64,000 nucleotides of DNA. It comes from Sipunculus nudus. Taxonomy: Eukaryota > Annelida > Sipuncula > Golfingiida > Sipunculidae. Under the pieces are notes generated by a model. The model ran no database searches. It had not been told where the DNA came from and saw nothing but the letters and a program-made list of their open reading frames with translations. The stretch spans positions 5,705,464 to 5,769,463 of the forward strand of contig CM049320.1 of NCBI GenBank assembly GCA_026874595.1. Reading direction: 5' to 3'. Every line of letters begins with the position of its first letter. Positions within the stretch are counted from its first letter, which is position 1. Below, one piece after another: positions 24,204 through 39,200 of this stretch. The position numbers and the translations under genes were made by a program.

Positions 24204-27200
24204 CCGTCTGGATGTCCGTCCGTAAGACTGGCACGTTTCGACACCGGTGGACCTACGAATCTGAATTTCGGCATACAGTTAGATGTCCCCATAATCTCCT
24301 ACCATGCCAAAAATTGGGTCAATAGGACTTCGTTCCTTTGAGATATTAAGGAAAAACCTCAATTTTTTATTAGAAATCTATTTTCACACTTCAGGACTGC
24401 CTAATATCAAAACCACTCATCTGGTTTTCTTCATATTTACCATAAATATTCCTCTATATAGTTCCTATGTACATGCCAGATATTAAGTCAGTATTATTTT
24501 AATAAAAAAAGTTATGGGCCCAAACATAATGGACTTTGTAAAAAAATCAGGAAGATATTTGGTCACTTAAGACCAAAAGTGTTATAGGTAGGGACTTTTT
24601 TCCAGTAATACAACTTTAATTAATCAAAATTTAATTGTATACCAAAAATTAGATCAAAATCTGTTAATTTTTTTTAAATATTGGCAAAAATATAAAATTG
24701 GTACCTTAAATTTTGTCAAACTTTGGCCATGGCACGTTTTTTTCCTGTAAGTACTGTGGATTTAATTTTCACACAATGTATACATAAGGATTTAATCTGT
24801 TATAATCTGAAAGTTGAAAATAAAAGCTGCAAAATTAGGCTAGTTATTGAATTTTTTATGGAGGCTCTTGTTGTATTCCCTTACATTGTCAAGCAGTCCA
24901 CTTTGATGACTGTAGGTCATTCAGTGCACATCTCTATGCTCCCCAGGCTGTTGACATAATTTTAGATGTCCCCAAAATCTCCTACCTTACCGAAAATTGG
25001 GTCATTAGGACTTTGTTACTTCGAGATATTAAGGAAACAAAACTCCGTTTTCCATAAAAAAAAGCCATTGTTACACTTCAAGGCTGCCTAATATCAAAAC
25101 CACTGATCTGTTTTTTATCGTATTTAGTATTCACATTCTTTTATACATTTTCTATGAACATACCAAAAATTAGGTCAGTATTGGGTATTATTTTGAAGTC
25201 ATGGGCCAAAACATAATGCAATTTTTTAAAAAATCAGTAAATATATTTGCTCACTTAACATGAGAATTGCTGAAGCTGAAGACTTTTTTTCAGGAATATA
25301 ACTTTATTTAATCAAGATTCAATTGTTTACCCAAAATTAGATCTGAATTCTGCAAATTTTTCAAGTTATTAGCATAAATAAAAAATCAATACCTTAAATT
25401 TTGTCCAACTTTGGCACTGTTGATTTAATTTTCCCAGCATATATGCATAAGGATTTAATCTTTTAAAAATCTGAACTTTCAAAAGAAATTGATTGGAATG
25501 AATAGCTTTTATTCATGTTTTCATACACCATGTCAAGTGTTGTTTACATCTAGCCCACCTAGTAGTACAGCCTTCACTTGCATTATGTAACCCACCCCAG
25601 GCAGCTTACCTTGGCCCAGCTTGGCCATTACTAGCAGGCTTCCCCTCTGCCCTGCACTCATCCCCCCAGCTGGTGCATAAACTAGATGAATGTTATAATT
25701 TTTCTGTATTTTATTTTATTCTTGGACATGCTACATTTTAGATTTTGTATTGAACCACCAGGGTTACAATGATTAAAGTGTACATTTAATTGTGTCCACA
25801 AAGTGGTGTATTGCTGTGAAAGTGTGGATGTTCATGAGATAAGTAATTCCTTACTTCAGAAGAGTAAAAACTTCACCAGGTGTGAAATTGACTATTAATT
25901 CCAGTAATTAATTAAAACTGGGATAGTAATAAGCACAATGATATTGTTTGTCCCTCATTCAACCAACAGTGTGTATACTTTATTTGAAAAGATGTTTTAT
26001 TTTATCAAATTTACTTTTATTTTATTTTGGTGAATAAAATTAAGCATGTCCTGAAAACTCCAATGTGCAAAACTTTTTAATAGTGATTCAAGGAATATTC
26101 TTGTAGATGCCATGTTGTGGCATTATTTTCTTTTAAAATCAGTTTAAACATTTATGATTTAAAAATAATAAAATATATGTGTATGCATAATATGACCCAA
26201 TGTTTTTTACTCTGTATATATAATGATTGCAACTTTTGAAACAATTCTAATATTTTAACTTATATTTTCAGGTTTTTTAATTAAAAATTTATAAACCTGT
26301 AAATAAAAAATTGATTCAGATAAAAACTTCTTAATTGGAAAAAGTGGATCTACTTAAAAAAAAGGATTATATATAAACTTAAATGCATTATTCTCTTGAA
26401 AGTGAAATAAAGGTATTAGTCCATTCTGTCCACCTGCCTGTCCATCTGTAAATTTTCGCATGCAACACAGTATCTCAAAACTTTTACTGTTTTTCTTCAT
26501 GACAGTCTTGTATTAGTTTGCAATCATATATTTAGAACTTTACTATAACCAAGTAGGAGGGCCCCTCTTAGCTTTTCATATTCTTATATAAATGATAAAC
26601 ATTACAATAGAATATTTCTACATCCACCTTCGTGCTGCCCTCACTTTTCCCTTCTCCGAACCCCATCCCAAAGTTAGCCTCAGTAAGCAAGAACAAGATG
26701 AATCAGATATATTCATACTTTAATATTTTGTATAACTATTCGTCCATAGGTACCTATGTACATGCCAGAAATTATGTCAATATTGTGTATTATGTAGACA
26801 TAGTGGGCATCACAATAATGTACCTTGTCAAGACTAAAGAGATATTGTGTCATACAGTCACATAGTCATAAATCACTTCATCAGCATAATTAATCATAAC
26901 ATCTTATCTGTCAAATTGAACGCTTGCAGACTACCAAACACTTTAGATCCTTCAACAAATAGCCTTATCATCATTCTACTACTGCTTATTACTGCTGTCA
27001 TTGCATTCATATTTGCTCAAATATATCACAATTTTCAACCCCTCCTAAATAAATAAAAAATAAACCACTTTGACTCTATTAATCCATCAGTCAGGTAATT
27101 TCATTTATCATTTACTCACATATTACATTACATTCCTTTATAATAGCCCAACATGTACATGATATTCATAAGCTTTATTGACTCGATATAGTATCACAGT

Positions 27201-30200
27201 GGAGAAACATTTATAGTCCAATCACGATCAGCTGGGCGCTGTGACCCATGGGTCCCTTGTTTTTGGTATGTTGGAAGATAATGACCAGTTACAGATCAAG
27301 ACCATGTTTTGTTCTGATTGACCTACTTTTGACCTTTTGATGGCCCCTGAACATAGAAAATTTCATGAAAACATGAATTTTCATGACAAGTGCACATGTA
27401 TGGACTTTTTTCGTAATGTCTACAGATACGGGCCTGATTTTTGGTGTGTTGGCAGATAATGACCAGTTACAGATCCAGTTCGTGTTTTGTCCCAGTTGAC
27501 CTACATTTGGCCATTTGACTGCTCCTGAACATAGAAAGTTTCATGAAAAATAGAAATTTTCATAACAAATGCACATGTACAGACTTTTTTTTGCAATGCC
27601 TGCAGATACCGCCCTCATTTTTAGCCCTCAGCCCTTAGGCTGATGGGCTATTGTCGTCACCCAAGCTGTCTGTCTGTCTGTCAGTCCGTCCAGCCTCCAT
27701 TTACTTTTACCTTGTGAGCGGGATATCTCTAAAAGGATTCACCTTAAGAATTTTATTTCTTTGGTGAAGAAGTGTCTTGACAAAATCTCGGTCAAGTTCG
27801 AACATTGGTGACCTTAACTTATTTTTCTCTGTTTTAGAGCAGATTATAGAAAAACACTAAGAAGCTTATTTCTCAGAAACCATTTGGTGGATTTTCACAA
27901 AACTCACAATGATCATTAGGACTGATGGTCTTAACCTGCTGCACAAGTAAGGGGGTGCTACCTATGATTTCTGATTTTTAATTAATTTTTCTCGGATTTT
28001 TACACTCTGGCCTTGTCAGCGGGATATCTCTAAAAGAAATTACTGTAGGAAATTTTTACTTGGTGAAGATGTACATTGTCAAAATCTCGGTCAAGTTCGA
28101 AGATGGGTGACCTTGACCTATTTTACTGTGTTTTAGAGCCAATTATAGAAAAACGCTTAGAAGCCTATTTCTCAGGAACCATCTCAGGTGGATTTTCACA
28201 AAACTTTCTATAATTGTAGGGAGTGATAGTCTGTACTTGCTGCACTAGTCAGGGGGCGCCACCTATGGTTTCAGATTTTTAATTAATTTTTCTCGGATCT
28301 TTTGTCTTTGGCCTTGTGAGCAGGATAACTCTAAAAGGATTCACTGTAGGAATTTTATTTCTTCGGTGAAGATGAATTTTGACAAAATCTTAGTCAAGTT
28401 CAAAGATGGGGGACCTTGACCTATTTTTCTACGTTTTAGAGCCGATTATAGAAAAACAATTAGAAGCTTATATCTGAGGAACCATTGGGTGGATTTTAAC
28501 AAAACTCACTATGAACATTAGGACTGATGGTCTGTACCTGCTGCACAAGTAAGGGGGATTTTTAATGAATTTTTCCTGGATTTTTCAACTTTGGCCTTGT
28601 GAGCAGGATGTCTCCAAAGGTATTCAGCACATTAACTTCATTTTTCAGTGCTGATGCATATTTACAAAATCTTTGTAATGTTCAAGGATGGGTGACCTTG
28701 ACCTACTTTTCAAGGTCACATAGCTTAGAATGGAGTAAAACTTAGGAGCTTGTTTCTCAGGAAGCATTTGGTGGATTGTTATGAAACATGGTACATACCT
28801 CTTCAGTTTAAATTTATAGCTGAGGAATGTACAGATGTTCATCCATGTGAGAACAAATATTTCGTACTTGTTTCTGTTACTGCCTATAAACACTATTATT
28901 TTGGCTGAGGGCTTTTGTCAGCTTCTGCTGATATTCTAGTTTATGTGTTAGCAGATAATGACCAGTTACAGATAGAGTTCGCGTTTCTTCCAGGTTGACC
29001 TACTTTTTATTGTTTTACGGCAACTAAACATAGAAAATTTCATGAAAAATAGAAATTTTCATGACAAATGTACATGTACAGCCTTTTTTAGCCCTCAGCT
29101 AATAGGCTGATGGGCTATAGTTGTCACTCAAGCTGTTAATCTGTTCGTCTGACTGTCCGGTGTCCGTCTGTCCCGTGTCCATTAACTTTTACCTTGAGAG
29201 CGGGATATCTTTAAAAGGAATCACCGTTGGAATTTTATTTCATCTGTTTGTCTGATTTGGGAAAAAATCACTCCTGTCTCGGCATGGGTTTGACTTATCC
29301 ACCTGACATGTTGCATATATATATATATTGGATTGTTTCTCTTTCAAAAAATAGGTGGCACCACCTACAATCATGTTTACATGGCAGACATCCTTGATTA
29401 CATGTAACACACCTCATTCTATTTCCCCTGGCCACTCAGTCCTTGCCTCACTTCAGCCGTTCTACTTTGATTTCAGCGGATACATATAGTCACTTGTCGA
29501 CTACCCATATTCTAGTTTTTATTGGGATCATTTTCAATATTTTTGTTATATACCTGTCTTTGTGATACCTCCATACAAACCATTAATAGGTCACATTCTC
29601 ATAGGGTATTAACCCAAAACAATATTGTCTTTTTTGTATGCTCTGATAATTGTTCTCAACCCATGTATGTAAAAAGTTTGTTGTCAAATTATTCTAGTGT
29701 GCATATAGATTCTAAAGATTACCTTTGCAGTGGTAAAAACATAATTAAAGGCTCATTTGCAAATGTTATGGGGCAGTAAGCCTTATACCTTCTGTCATTT
29801 CATGAATATAACATACCCTGTGAATTTTCACTCGACACTTGGGTGCTCTTTTTTTTAATATGGTTAAGATTTAAGAGGTTAAGGTTAAGAGGGTCACCAG
29901 TATATATTTCTTTTGAATATCCACTGTGACTCAAACTTGTAAGAGTGGTAAATGAAGTTACTTTGATATGTATTTCAGAGAGGGAAGTTAGCAGTGAACG
30001 GACTCATGGTTGCCATGGCCTTGACAGAGGGTGTTATCGCCATCATTTCCTCAGCCATCTGTTGTGGGGGCCTTTGTTGTGCATCACCATCACAAGGAGT
30101 AAGTTGAGAAAAGAAGTACACTAGAACTTTATACATCTTATTCAAAATGCAATCAGCTCAAGAGTGAATGCCCTTACAAAAAAATTACTCAGAACACCCT

Positions 30201-33200
30201 GTCCTGACAAGAATGGTTGTTACTGAACATTAGTTTTTAGAGATTACACCTAATTCAAACCAGACAAGTAGTGATCATTCAGTCAGCGTGAAGATTTCCT
30301 GGTCTTGCAGCTGTGTAGAGTTCATGCATTTCTCACCAGATGTTGACACCAATCAAGTTTAATATTAGTATTGTTGACATGAATTTCAGAATTTTTACCA
30401 TGCCTGAGCATCACATGTTCAGGAAATAGACATGTTCAGATGAACAAGATCACTGAATTTACTCATTTTATGAATTATAACATTTATGGTGCTGCAGATT
30501 TTGAGTCATTATTCAAGACCTGTTCACAATAAAACCAGAGGGAGATAGCATGGGTTGAGTGAGTTTAAAGACAGAGAGATAGAAAGAGTGAGAGAAAGAC
30601 AGAAAGAAAGCAAAATATTGAAATAGAGAGAAGGAATGTTAGAGGGAAAGTGAAAAGATGAGGTTTAAGGAGAGATACAGTATGAAAACATGAGAAAAAG
30701 TATAATGAGAGAAAAATAAAAGTGACAAAATAGAAACCAAGAGAGAAAAATCAATTAAGATATGACAGACAGGAAGACAGACAGATATAAAATGGAGGAA
30801 CAATATATCTAGGGAAAACAGGGTAAGGGAGATCAAGGAAGGAGAATAATATATTAATAATCCTAATATTACATGATGCTGTTATATACTGCTGTCCTGA
30901 ATGCTGTCATGCCTATAATTATATTTTGCATGCCCTTGTAAAACCCGGGCAGGTGTATGTCACCCAGTTTCCCGAAACAGCTCATGTAGGCTGTCATATT
31001 GCATATACATTAAAACCTGGATGTCATCATAAACGGACGTGTGTCAAAATTATGGATATACCACTAGTGACAAACAAAAGACAAACCTAGTAATATGACC
31101 TCATCAGTTTTAGACTCAGTTTTATTGGAATCTTTTTAGACAGTCCATACCAATGCCACTGTCCAGTACAACCAGGCCACTGGACAACAGATGGTCATAC
31201 TGACTCTACCAGGCCAGCAGTTCTCGGGCGCATTGCAGCAGCCGGGAGGAGTAGCAGTCCAGCCGATGATGTACACCTACACTACAAACCAAGGTATCAA
31301 TTTACTGTTCGTATCTGTCACTGTAACCATGCTGCTTGTATATGTCTGTACACATAAAATTCTAATTATTATATACTTTAACAGGGCTTCCAGTGACTGC
31401 TGTGTTTCCTAAAGATTCCTGTATACTCCTCTTGAAAAATATTTCCAGTAATTTTGTATTTTTTTCAGCATTTGGGCATAAAGTTCTTTTTTTTTACTGA
31501 ACAATCTTATTTCCAATATAACTGTTAATATTAAATAATTATTGATATGTGGACCTGTTCTTACTGGAAACCTTCAGTGCTCTTGTGGATCTGAACATTT
31601 AAGTGTTGCAGTCATACAAGTAAAGATGTCTAAACCATTGAAACCTTTTAGATGCAGATGCAAGAACAGATAGTCAGGGTAAGTAAAGGAGTAAAATTTG
31701 ATTGCACAGTGATTGTGCATATACTTATCTCATATTTCCTGCTCGAAATTTCTATTAACTCCTATATTTAGTCCTCAAGTCTTCTTATAAAAATCCTATG
31801 TTTCTTCTAGACTGCTTGGAGCCCTGCTTAAATTATGAAGTCTGGTTCATTATGCTAAGTCACGGACACACCTTCATTTGATACTATCATGTGACCTGCA
31901 AAATTCACACATACAATACATTGTATATCATCAGGTTATTTCCCTAAAAAAGGACCATAGGAATAATAAGAGATAGGTTGGGGTGATGGATGGTGTCCAC
32001 TTGATAAAAAACACCATTTCAGGGCCTAGTTTCACTAAGAATGCATATGGCCTAAGTCAAATTTTACCGAAACGCCTCCCAAGTAGGCTAACGTTAGCCC
32101 GCGAGATAAGTCAGTTTCACCAAGGAGTTTACAGGGATGGAGTATCAAGTGAGAGTCTGGCCGTGTCGGATGTTGCTGACGGGGGTCATAAAACTTGCTG
32201 CTCAATGGCACACAGAGATGCCGCTGATAAGACCGGCGCTAATTGATTCAGCGCGAGAGACCACCCTTCGGCGTGACATTGGAACAGCTCGTTAGTTCCC
32301 GGAGACCACCAATGTGAACTAACGCGAAATTTATCTCCGGTAGTACTTAATATAAATATTTAAACAATCATAAGTTTGAACACCATATTTCCATATGTGT
32401 GGGAAACGTGTGTGAAGGTTTCTTTGCTAATGACGCCTGAGCTATAGCTTGGCTGCGGTACATATGGGTGATAACAAAAGAACAAAGCCGTCAGTGACAG
32501 AGCGGACAATGGCTCGCTGTTATCCATCAAAATGTAAGTCATCCGAGCATAAGCTAAAAATTTTTTTTTTTATCGTCGGAATACTATAATACATGGCCAA
32601 TTATTAATATAAGTCAGAAGTGTGGGAACTGATGGAATTTTTTATAATTCCGAGGTTATTCAGGGAAAGTAAGGTTTATACTTACCAGTCGTCCGTCATG
32701 AATCACGGCATAAGTTGATGTAGAATGTCCGCATCTATCCAAAAATTGGTCAAGTGATTCCTCAACACGAGACCTCTCTAGATATATTTGTTGCGCATAA
32801 TTCTTGGCAAAACAAACCATTTGCGCATTCATAATTCCGGTCAATGTTATTCCAGTGATTTACTGCTCAGTTACTGGATATATCGCTCTCCGCTCCAGCG
32901 AGCTACAGCGGACCGCAGAAGTAACATCTAGCAGGCTCGCTTTATCAAAGGCCGTGCCGCCGCTGCGCCTGACACCGCGGCACAATAGGCGTACAATTGA
33001 GTTAATGGGCTTATCATGTCTTTATTGCAATTAGCGCACGACTGACACTCGAGACCTGGCAGGGCTTCTGACAGTTGTTACTCCAGTCCTGTAAACTCCT
33101 TGGTTTCACTAAATGCGATTTAGCCAAGTTGGTCTGAACCTTGGGAATTCCCTTTTCAGCGCCACCTATTGATGAAATAATGAATTAAAAAAACGTCCAA

Positions 33201-36200
33201 ACTGGGGACACAAACACTTCGCAGAAGAGAGTGACATGGAATTTTAATTAACCATGTGTTATTCCTGGGAACTTTTTAAATGAATAGTTTAAAAAATGGT
33301 CTGGACATCGTGATATTGCTGTACTTGAATGTACAAAACGAACAACAACCCCCATGATCTATTCTTTGGTTTACGGACACCTTTCAGGGAAACGGCACGT
33401 GGCGTGACGTCATTGTCGCCTGTGAAGTATCATACCACGCTCGACAGATGGCTGTATGGTCACATGCAACGAGTGCAAGTGATATAATGTGCTATACACC
33501 CATAAAACACAGAGTTAAGCCCCTCGGTGCAGGTTTAGCATTTCAGCCCGCCAGGTGACTTAAGTCACTAACGTTATTTTTAATGAAACTGACTTAAAGC
33601 TCGACAAAAGTGACTTAAGTCAAAATCTCAGAATGACAGGCTTAAGTCAGTTTAATGAAACTGGGCCCAGGAGGGTAAGAAAACCATTTCTGGAAGCCTT
33701 GTTAATTTAAAGAAGGCCAATCATCCAGATAAAAAAAAACTTTATATATTGATAAAAAGAACTGATTGAAAATACATTGAAACGAAAGATAATATAATCC
33801 TGTTCAGATACTGTTGACAACTGGAATAGCAGTTGTAGTTGTCACATTTTTCCCGTTGTCAAGGGGTGTCTTTCTTGAAGTAGTCATTTATATATTTATG
33901 ATTGAACATTATCATTCATCATAGTATCACTTTTACCAAGCATTTAAAAAATATTTGAAAAAGTAATATACACTCAATTATATTAATATCTTCAAACATA
34001 CAATTAACTTAATACTAACCAATATGGATTCAGAAAACAATTCAATCGAACATGCAATATTAGAAGTAGCAGACAGAATATATACACAAAATTACACTGG
34101 TAAAGCACCCCTCTCTATATACCTTGACCTATCAAAAGCATTATTCACATTATATCATAATACTAATTCATTAACTAGAATCATATGGCTTTAAAGATAA
34201 AACACTAATATGGCTTAAAAATTATCTAACAAACAGAGTGCATGCAGTATGTTGATTTTAAAGGACATAAGTCAAGAAAATACTTAATTACGACTGGAGT
34301 ACCTCAGAGATCAATTTCAGGTTCCTTATTATACTTAAGATATATGAATGACCATATGTATAACTGATATACATATGTATTTCAGGGCCTCAAATTGGAG
34401 TATATGGGAATAACTAGGCAATCTAGCTAAATATTGTATTTATGATTGAAACTTGCTTATAATACTTAGTAACAGCTTTGCTGATAACTGTCTCCTTATC
34501 AGTCACAGTTATTTGCGTTGCCTTTGCTGAGAGGGCCAGAATGCTAGCAGGTGATACATCGTAACAAGTTTACCCCATAGACTGCACAAGTTGATTTTGG
34601 CAGATATTTTTTTTATCACCCATGATCAGTGCTCATCAAATGATATGTAAAGTGAAAAACACTGCTGAATTGTATTTGACATATGTTTCAATAAAAAATT
34701 CTTTGATTTATGAATACCACATTTATTATCTGAGATATCATAATGTTATCAATATTAAGCTTTAAGGTGCATGTCTAGTTTTCACAAAGGATCTATCTCC
34801 CAGCCTAGGGCTCTCGCAGATTGTATGATTTATCATGATTTACCATTGTCAGCTCCTCGAAAGCTTTGGCCAGTTTGATGGAGTTGCTCTGCCAATCAGA
34901 ACAAACCAGTGTATCTGTTGTTTTGACTTATATTACACCTAGGGATGATGCAAGTAGATTTAAATGTACAGTAATAGCTAAGGAGAATGTTGTGCCACAT
35001 GTGGGGTCATGCAGTAATGACTACACCAGTTTGAAACAGGTAATAGCTCTCCAGTGCCTGAGGTAAAATTTGCTACCTGTATTAACTCTAAAGTAAAGTA
35101 AAATTTGTTTACACTCATAATTGAAAAAAAAATTTAAAAATATATATGTGTATGGCCAAAAAAAATTAAAGGTATGGTTCTCAGGCACCACCCGTGTCGG
35201 TTTTAAACCCCTGCATCAAACATTTTTATTTTGATTTCATCTTTCAAAAAGATAAAATAATACAATTTTGATACAATTTCCTGTATTATGTAGTGCTTTT
35301 ACCTGTTTAGCAAAAACATTCTGTTATTTTCATGCTTTTTATTGGTCATAAGACATTTTTAGCGAACCTGTGAGCTTATGCGATGGTGCAGCATTGTCTG
35401 CGGTCCGCCGTCCAGGGCTCGCTTTCTGCCGTCCATTGCTGTAAGTCAGAAACCATTGGAGCTAACACCAAATTTTATGCCAATGTTTGTCACACGAGTC
35501 ATATCGAGTCATATAAATTGAGGTGTTGGTGGCGCCACCTACATTGGGCTGTGTGTAAAACTTGGAAGTCGGAAGCAGGAAGTCGGAAGCCAAGGATTTT
35601 TTATAAACAAAACCATAAAGCATATACAAAATGCCATTACATCAATACTATTTCGATTTTTATCGATACACTAGGGTCGGTTCTATCACTCTGTGAAGAA
35701 TCATAGTTATTCATTCAATAATCTGAAAGTTATCGAAGATTCTTTGCTCGGAGGCCAATTTGGAAGTCACTCGGAAGTGCCGAGTAGTAGTCCAAATGTG
35801 TAAAACTCAGAAGCCACGGCCATGCACTGGTCATCAATTCGTCAGCATGTGTGTCAAGCATTTTCAATATCTTCCAGATGACATATTTTTTATAATTCAA
35901 TCTGTTGTGTAAAATTCATGATGTTGTTTTTTTTTAAATAATATTTTTTTTTTTCATTTTGTAAAACAACATAGTAATAACTGATTAATTAAAATGATAA
36001 ATAGAATTACAATTTGACAGATACACAACGTCCTTGAAATGTTTCTGAAGGTTGTTTCGATAAAATGTTTTATGTTTCATGTATAAATTGACCAACCTTT
36101 TCATGTTCCATTGATAAAAAATTTCATCAGGATTATGTATCTTTTAGACTCAAAAATCTATTATGTAATATTTAATTGATTCAAAAATATATTTTATATA

Positions 36201-39200
36201 TCATGATCAGAATGCAAATTTTTACAAATTCAAAATGTGATTTTCCCCGATATGTTCATGCTGTAAAATGACACCCTTTTCAATTCAAGTATTAAAATGT
36301 TGCCAAAATAGACAGCATAATATGCATAATATTTCACATTTAATTGTTTAATAATGATTCATCAGATTTATTAGACAACTTTAAAAAGAAAAACAAATAT
36401 AAACAAAACCTAGACAGAAATAAAAACACAATACATGTGTAAATAGGTATGATGCCGATTGTAACATTTAACGTTCATATAAAATAAAATTGTTTCTGTT
36501 TTTGCAGAACGATTTGATATTTCATCGGTATTTTTATGCTGTTATGTACAATGTTCGGAAAATTAATGTTCTGAAATTTATAAAAAAACAGACGACACAA
36601 ATATTAATACTTTTTATATACATGTTGTAAATCGCGCCAACAGAAAAAATTCAACAACAAATCAATAAAACATCAACAAAACATTTAGCTTGGCAAAAAT
36701 TATTCAGTAATTGTTTGAAAATAAACTGTAACAGAGTAAAACGGCTTTCTTTTTTTAGCAGTCTCTTAAAGATATTAAATGATTAGTTTTATAACAGAAC
36801 CTGATACAAGCAACCATGAGGTCCGAAGGGAGTTAGGTCCGAAAACGCACGGCACTACTTTATAGAATTCCGACTATAGTTCAGTGATTACCATGCAGGC
36901 CTAAGAATAAGCTTCCCATTAACTTGTTTTTTTTAAATAAATTTAATTACGAAAAGGGTAAATATATAAGTATCAAATAAAGATTGTGTGTATATAGATA
37001 ATATTCATGTGCATGAAAATGATTTTTAGCTCAGCTGACTGAAAGTCATCTGAGCTATAGCGATCACTCTTTGTCCGTCGTCCGTCTGTCCGTCCGTTAA
37101 CCAGGCACAAATCGTAACCGCTGGACCTAGAACCTTGTAACTTGGGATTCTGAGAGGTCCATAAAAAATCTCCTTGGAAACCAGAAATTAGGTCTCTGTT
37201 ACCCATATCCTTCGAGCTATGTGGCCCCAAAGTACCCCCAGAAAAGTCAAAAATTTCATACAAAAACTTCAATATCTCATTAACTACTTGACTGATGGTC
37301 ATGATTTTTGGCATACATATTGATCATGAGATGTTACATCACTTCCTGCAGACTGGTGGCGCCACCTGTATTTTTCGATTTTTTACGAATTTTTTTCTCT
37401 ATTTTTGAGACCTTTAAAAATGTGAACATCTGTTAACAAGGCACAAATCATAAAGACTGGACTTAGAATCTTAATTCTTGACACACTGAGAGGTCCATGA
37501 AAAATCTCCTTGGAAACCAGAAATTAGGTCTCTGTTACCCATATCCTTTGAGCTATGGGGCCCCAAAGTACCCCCCAGAATAGTAAAAAATTTCATACAA
37601 AAACTTCAATATCTCAATAACTACATCACTGATGGTCTTCATTTTTGGCATACATATTGATCATGAGATGTTCGATCAGTTCCTGCAGACTGGTGGCGCC
37701 ACCTGTACTGTTTGATTTTTTACGATTTTTTTCTCTATTTTTGAGACCTTTGAGGATGCTGTCATCTGTTAGCGTGGCACAAATCGTAACGACTTGACCT
37801 AGAATCTTCATTTTCGACACACTGAGAGACCTATGAAAAGTCTCCATGGAAACCAGAAATTAGGTCTCTGTTACCCATATCCTTCGAGCTATGGGGCCCA
37901 AAATTACCCCCCAGAATAGTAAAAAATTTCATACAAAAACTTCAATATCTCATTAACTACATCACTGATGGTCATGATTTTCAACATACATATTGATCAT
38001 GAGATGTTTCATCAGTTTATGCAGACTGGTGGCGCTACCTGTATTTTTCAATGTTCACAAATTGTTTTCTCCATTTTTGAGACCTTTAAGGATGTAGTTA
38101 TCTGTCAACAGGGTACAAATCGTAACGACTGGACCTAGAATCTTCGTTCTTGACACACAGGGAGACCCATGATAAGTCTCCATGGAAACCTGAAATTTGG
38201 TCTCTGTTACCCATATCCTTTGAGCTATGGCACTCCAAAGTACAGTCCAGAATAATGGAAAATTTGATACAAAAGCTAAAGTATCTGAACAACTAATGCA
38301 GAGATAACCATAATTGTTTGCATGGATATTGATCATGGAGTGTTTCATAAGTTTCTGCAGACTGGTGGCACCACCTGTATTTGTTCGTTTTTTTTTACAA
38401 AATTTTTCTGTATTTTTGAGACCTTTAAAGATATGAACATCTGTTAACAGGGCACAAATCATAAAAACTGGACCAAGAATCTTCATTCTTGACACACAGG
38501 GAGACCCATGAAAAGTCTCCATGGAAACTTGAAATTAGGTCTCTGTTACCCATATTCTTTAAGCTGTATGGGTCCAAAATACCCCCCCCCCCCCAGAATA
38601 ATGGAAAATTTGATACAAAAACTGCAGTATTTCAATAACTACAACACTGATGGTCATGATTTTCGGCATACATATTGATCATGAGCTGTTCCATCAGTTT
38701 CTGCAGACTGGGTGTGCCACCTCTATTTTTTTTTCAAATTTTTACGAATTTTTTTCTTTTTTTTTGAGACCTTTAAAGATGTGGTTATCTGTCAACAGGG
38801 TACAAATCGCAACAACTGGACCTAGAATCTTCATTCTTGTCATGCAAGGAGGCCCATGAAAGGTGCCTGTGGAACTTGAAATTAGGTCTCTGTTACCCAT
38901 ATCCTTCAAGCTATAGGACTCCGAAGTATCCCTCAGAATAATGGACAATTTGATACAAAAACTGAAGTATCTGAACAACTAATGCAGAGATCACCATGAT
39001 TTTTTGCATGGATATTGACCATTAAGTGTTTTTATTAGTTTCTGCAGACTGGTGGAGCCACCTGTATTTTTGTATCCGCCAAAACGAAGTTTTGCAGATA
39101 CTATGTTTTTGACCGAGTTCCTCCGCCGCGGCGGTGTTCGTTTCCAGAGAGCTCCTCGGAGACTAATGGACCGATTTTTCCCAAACTTACACCTATTATC

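Noticed and set aside
32804-33034. 76-codon plus-strand frame in the 1.65-kb transposon
   Set aside because: It overlaps the minus-strand exon-like frame and shows no motif; it is likely a by-product of the GC-richer core.
38055-38522. 155-codon minus-strand frame with internal repetition
   Set aside because: It reads through the 336-bp units of A3; similar short frames recur per unit and are broken differently, as expected for non-coding repeats.
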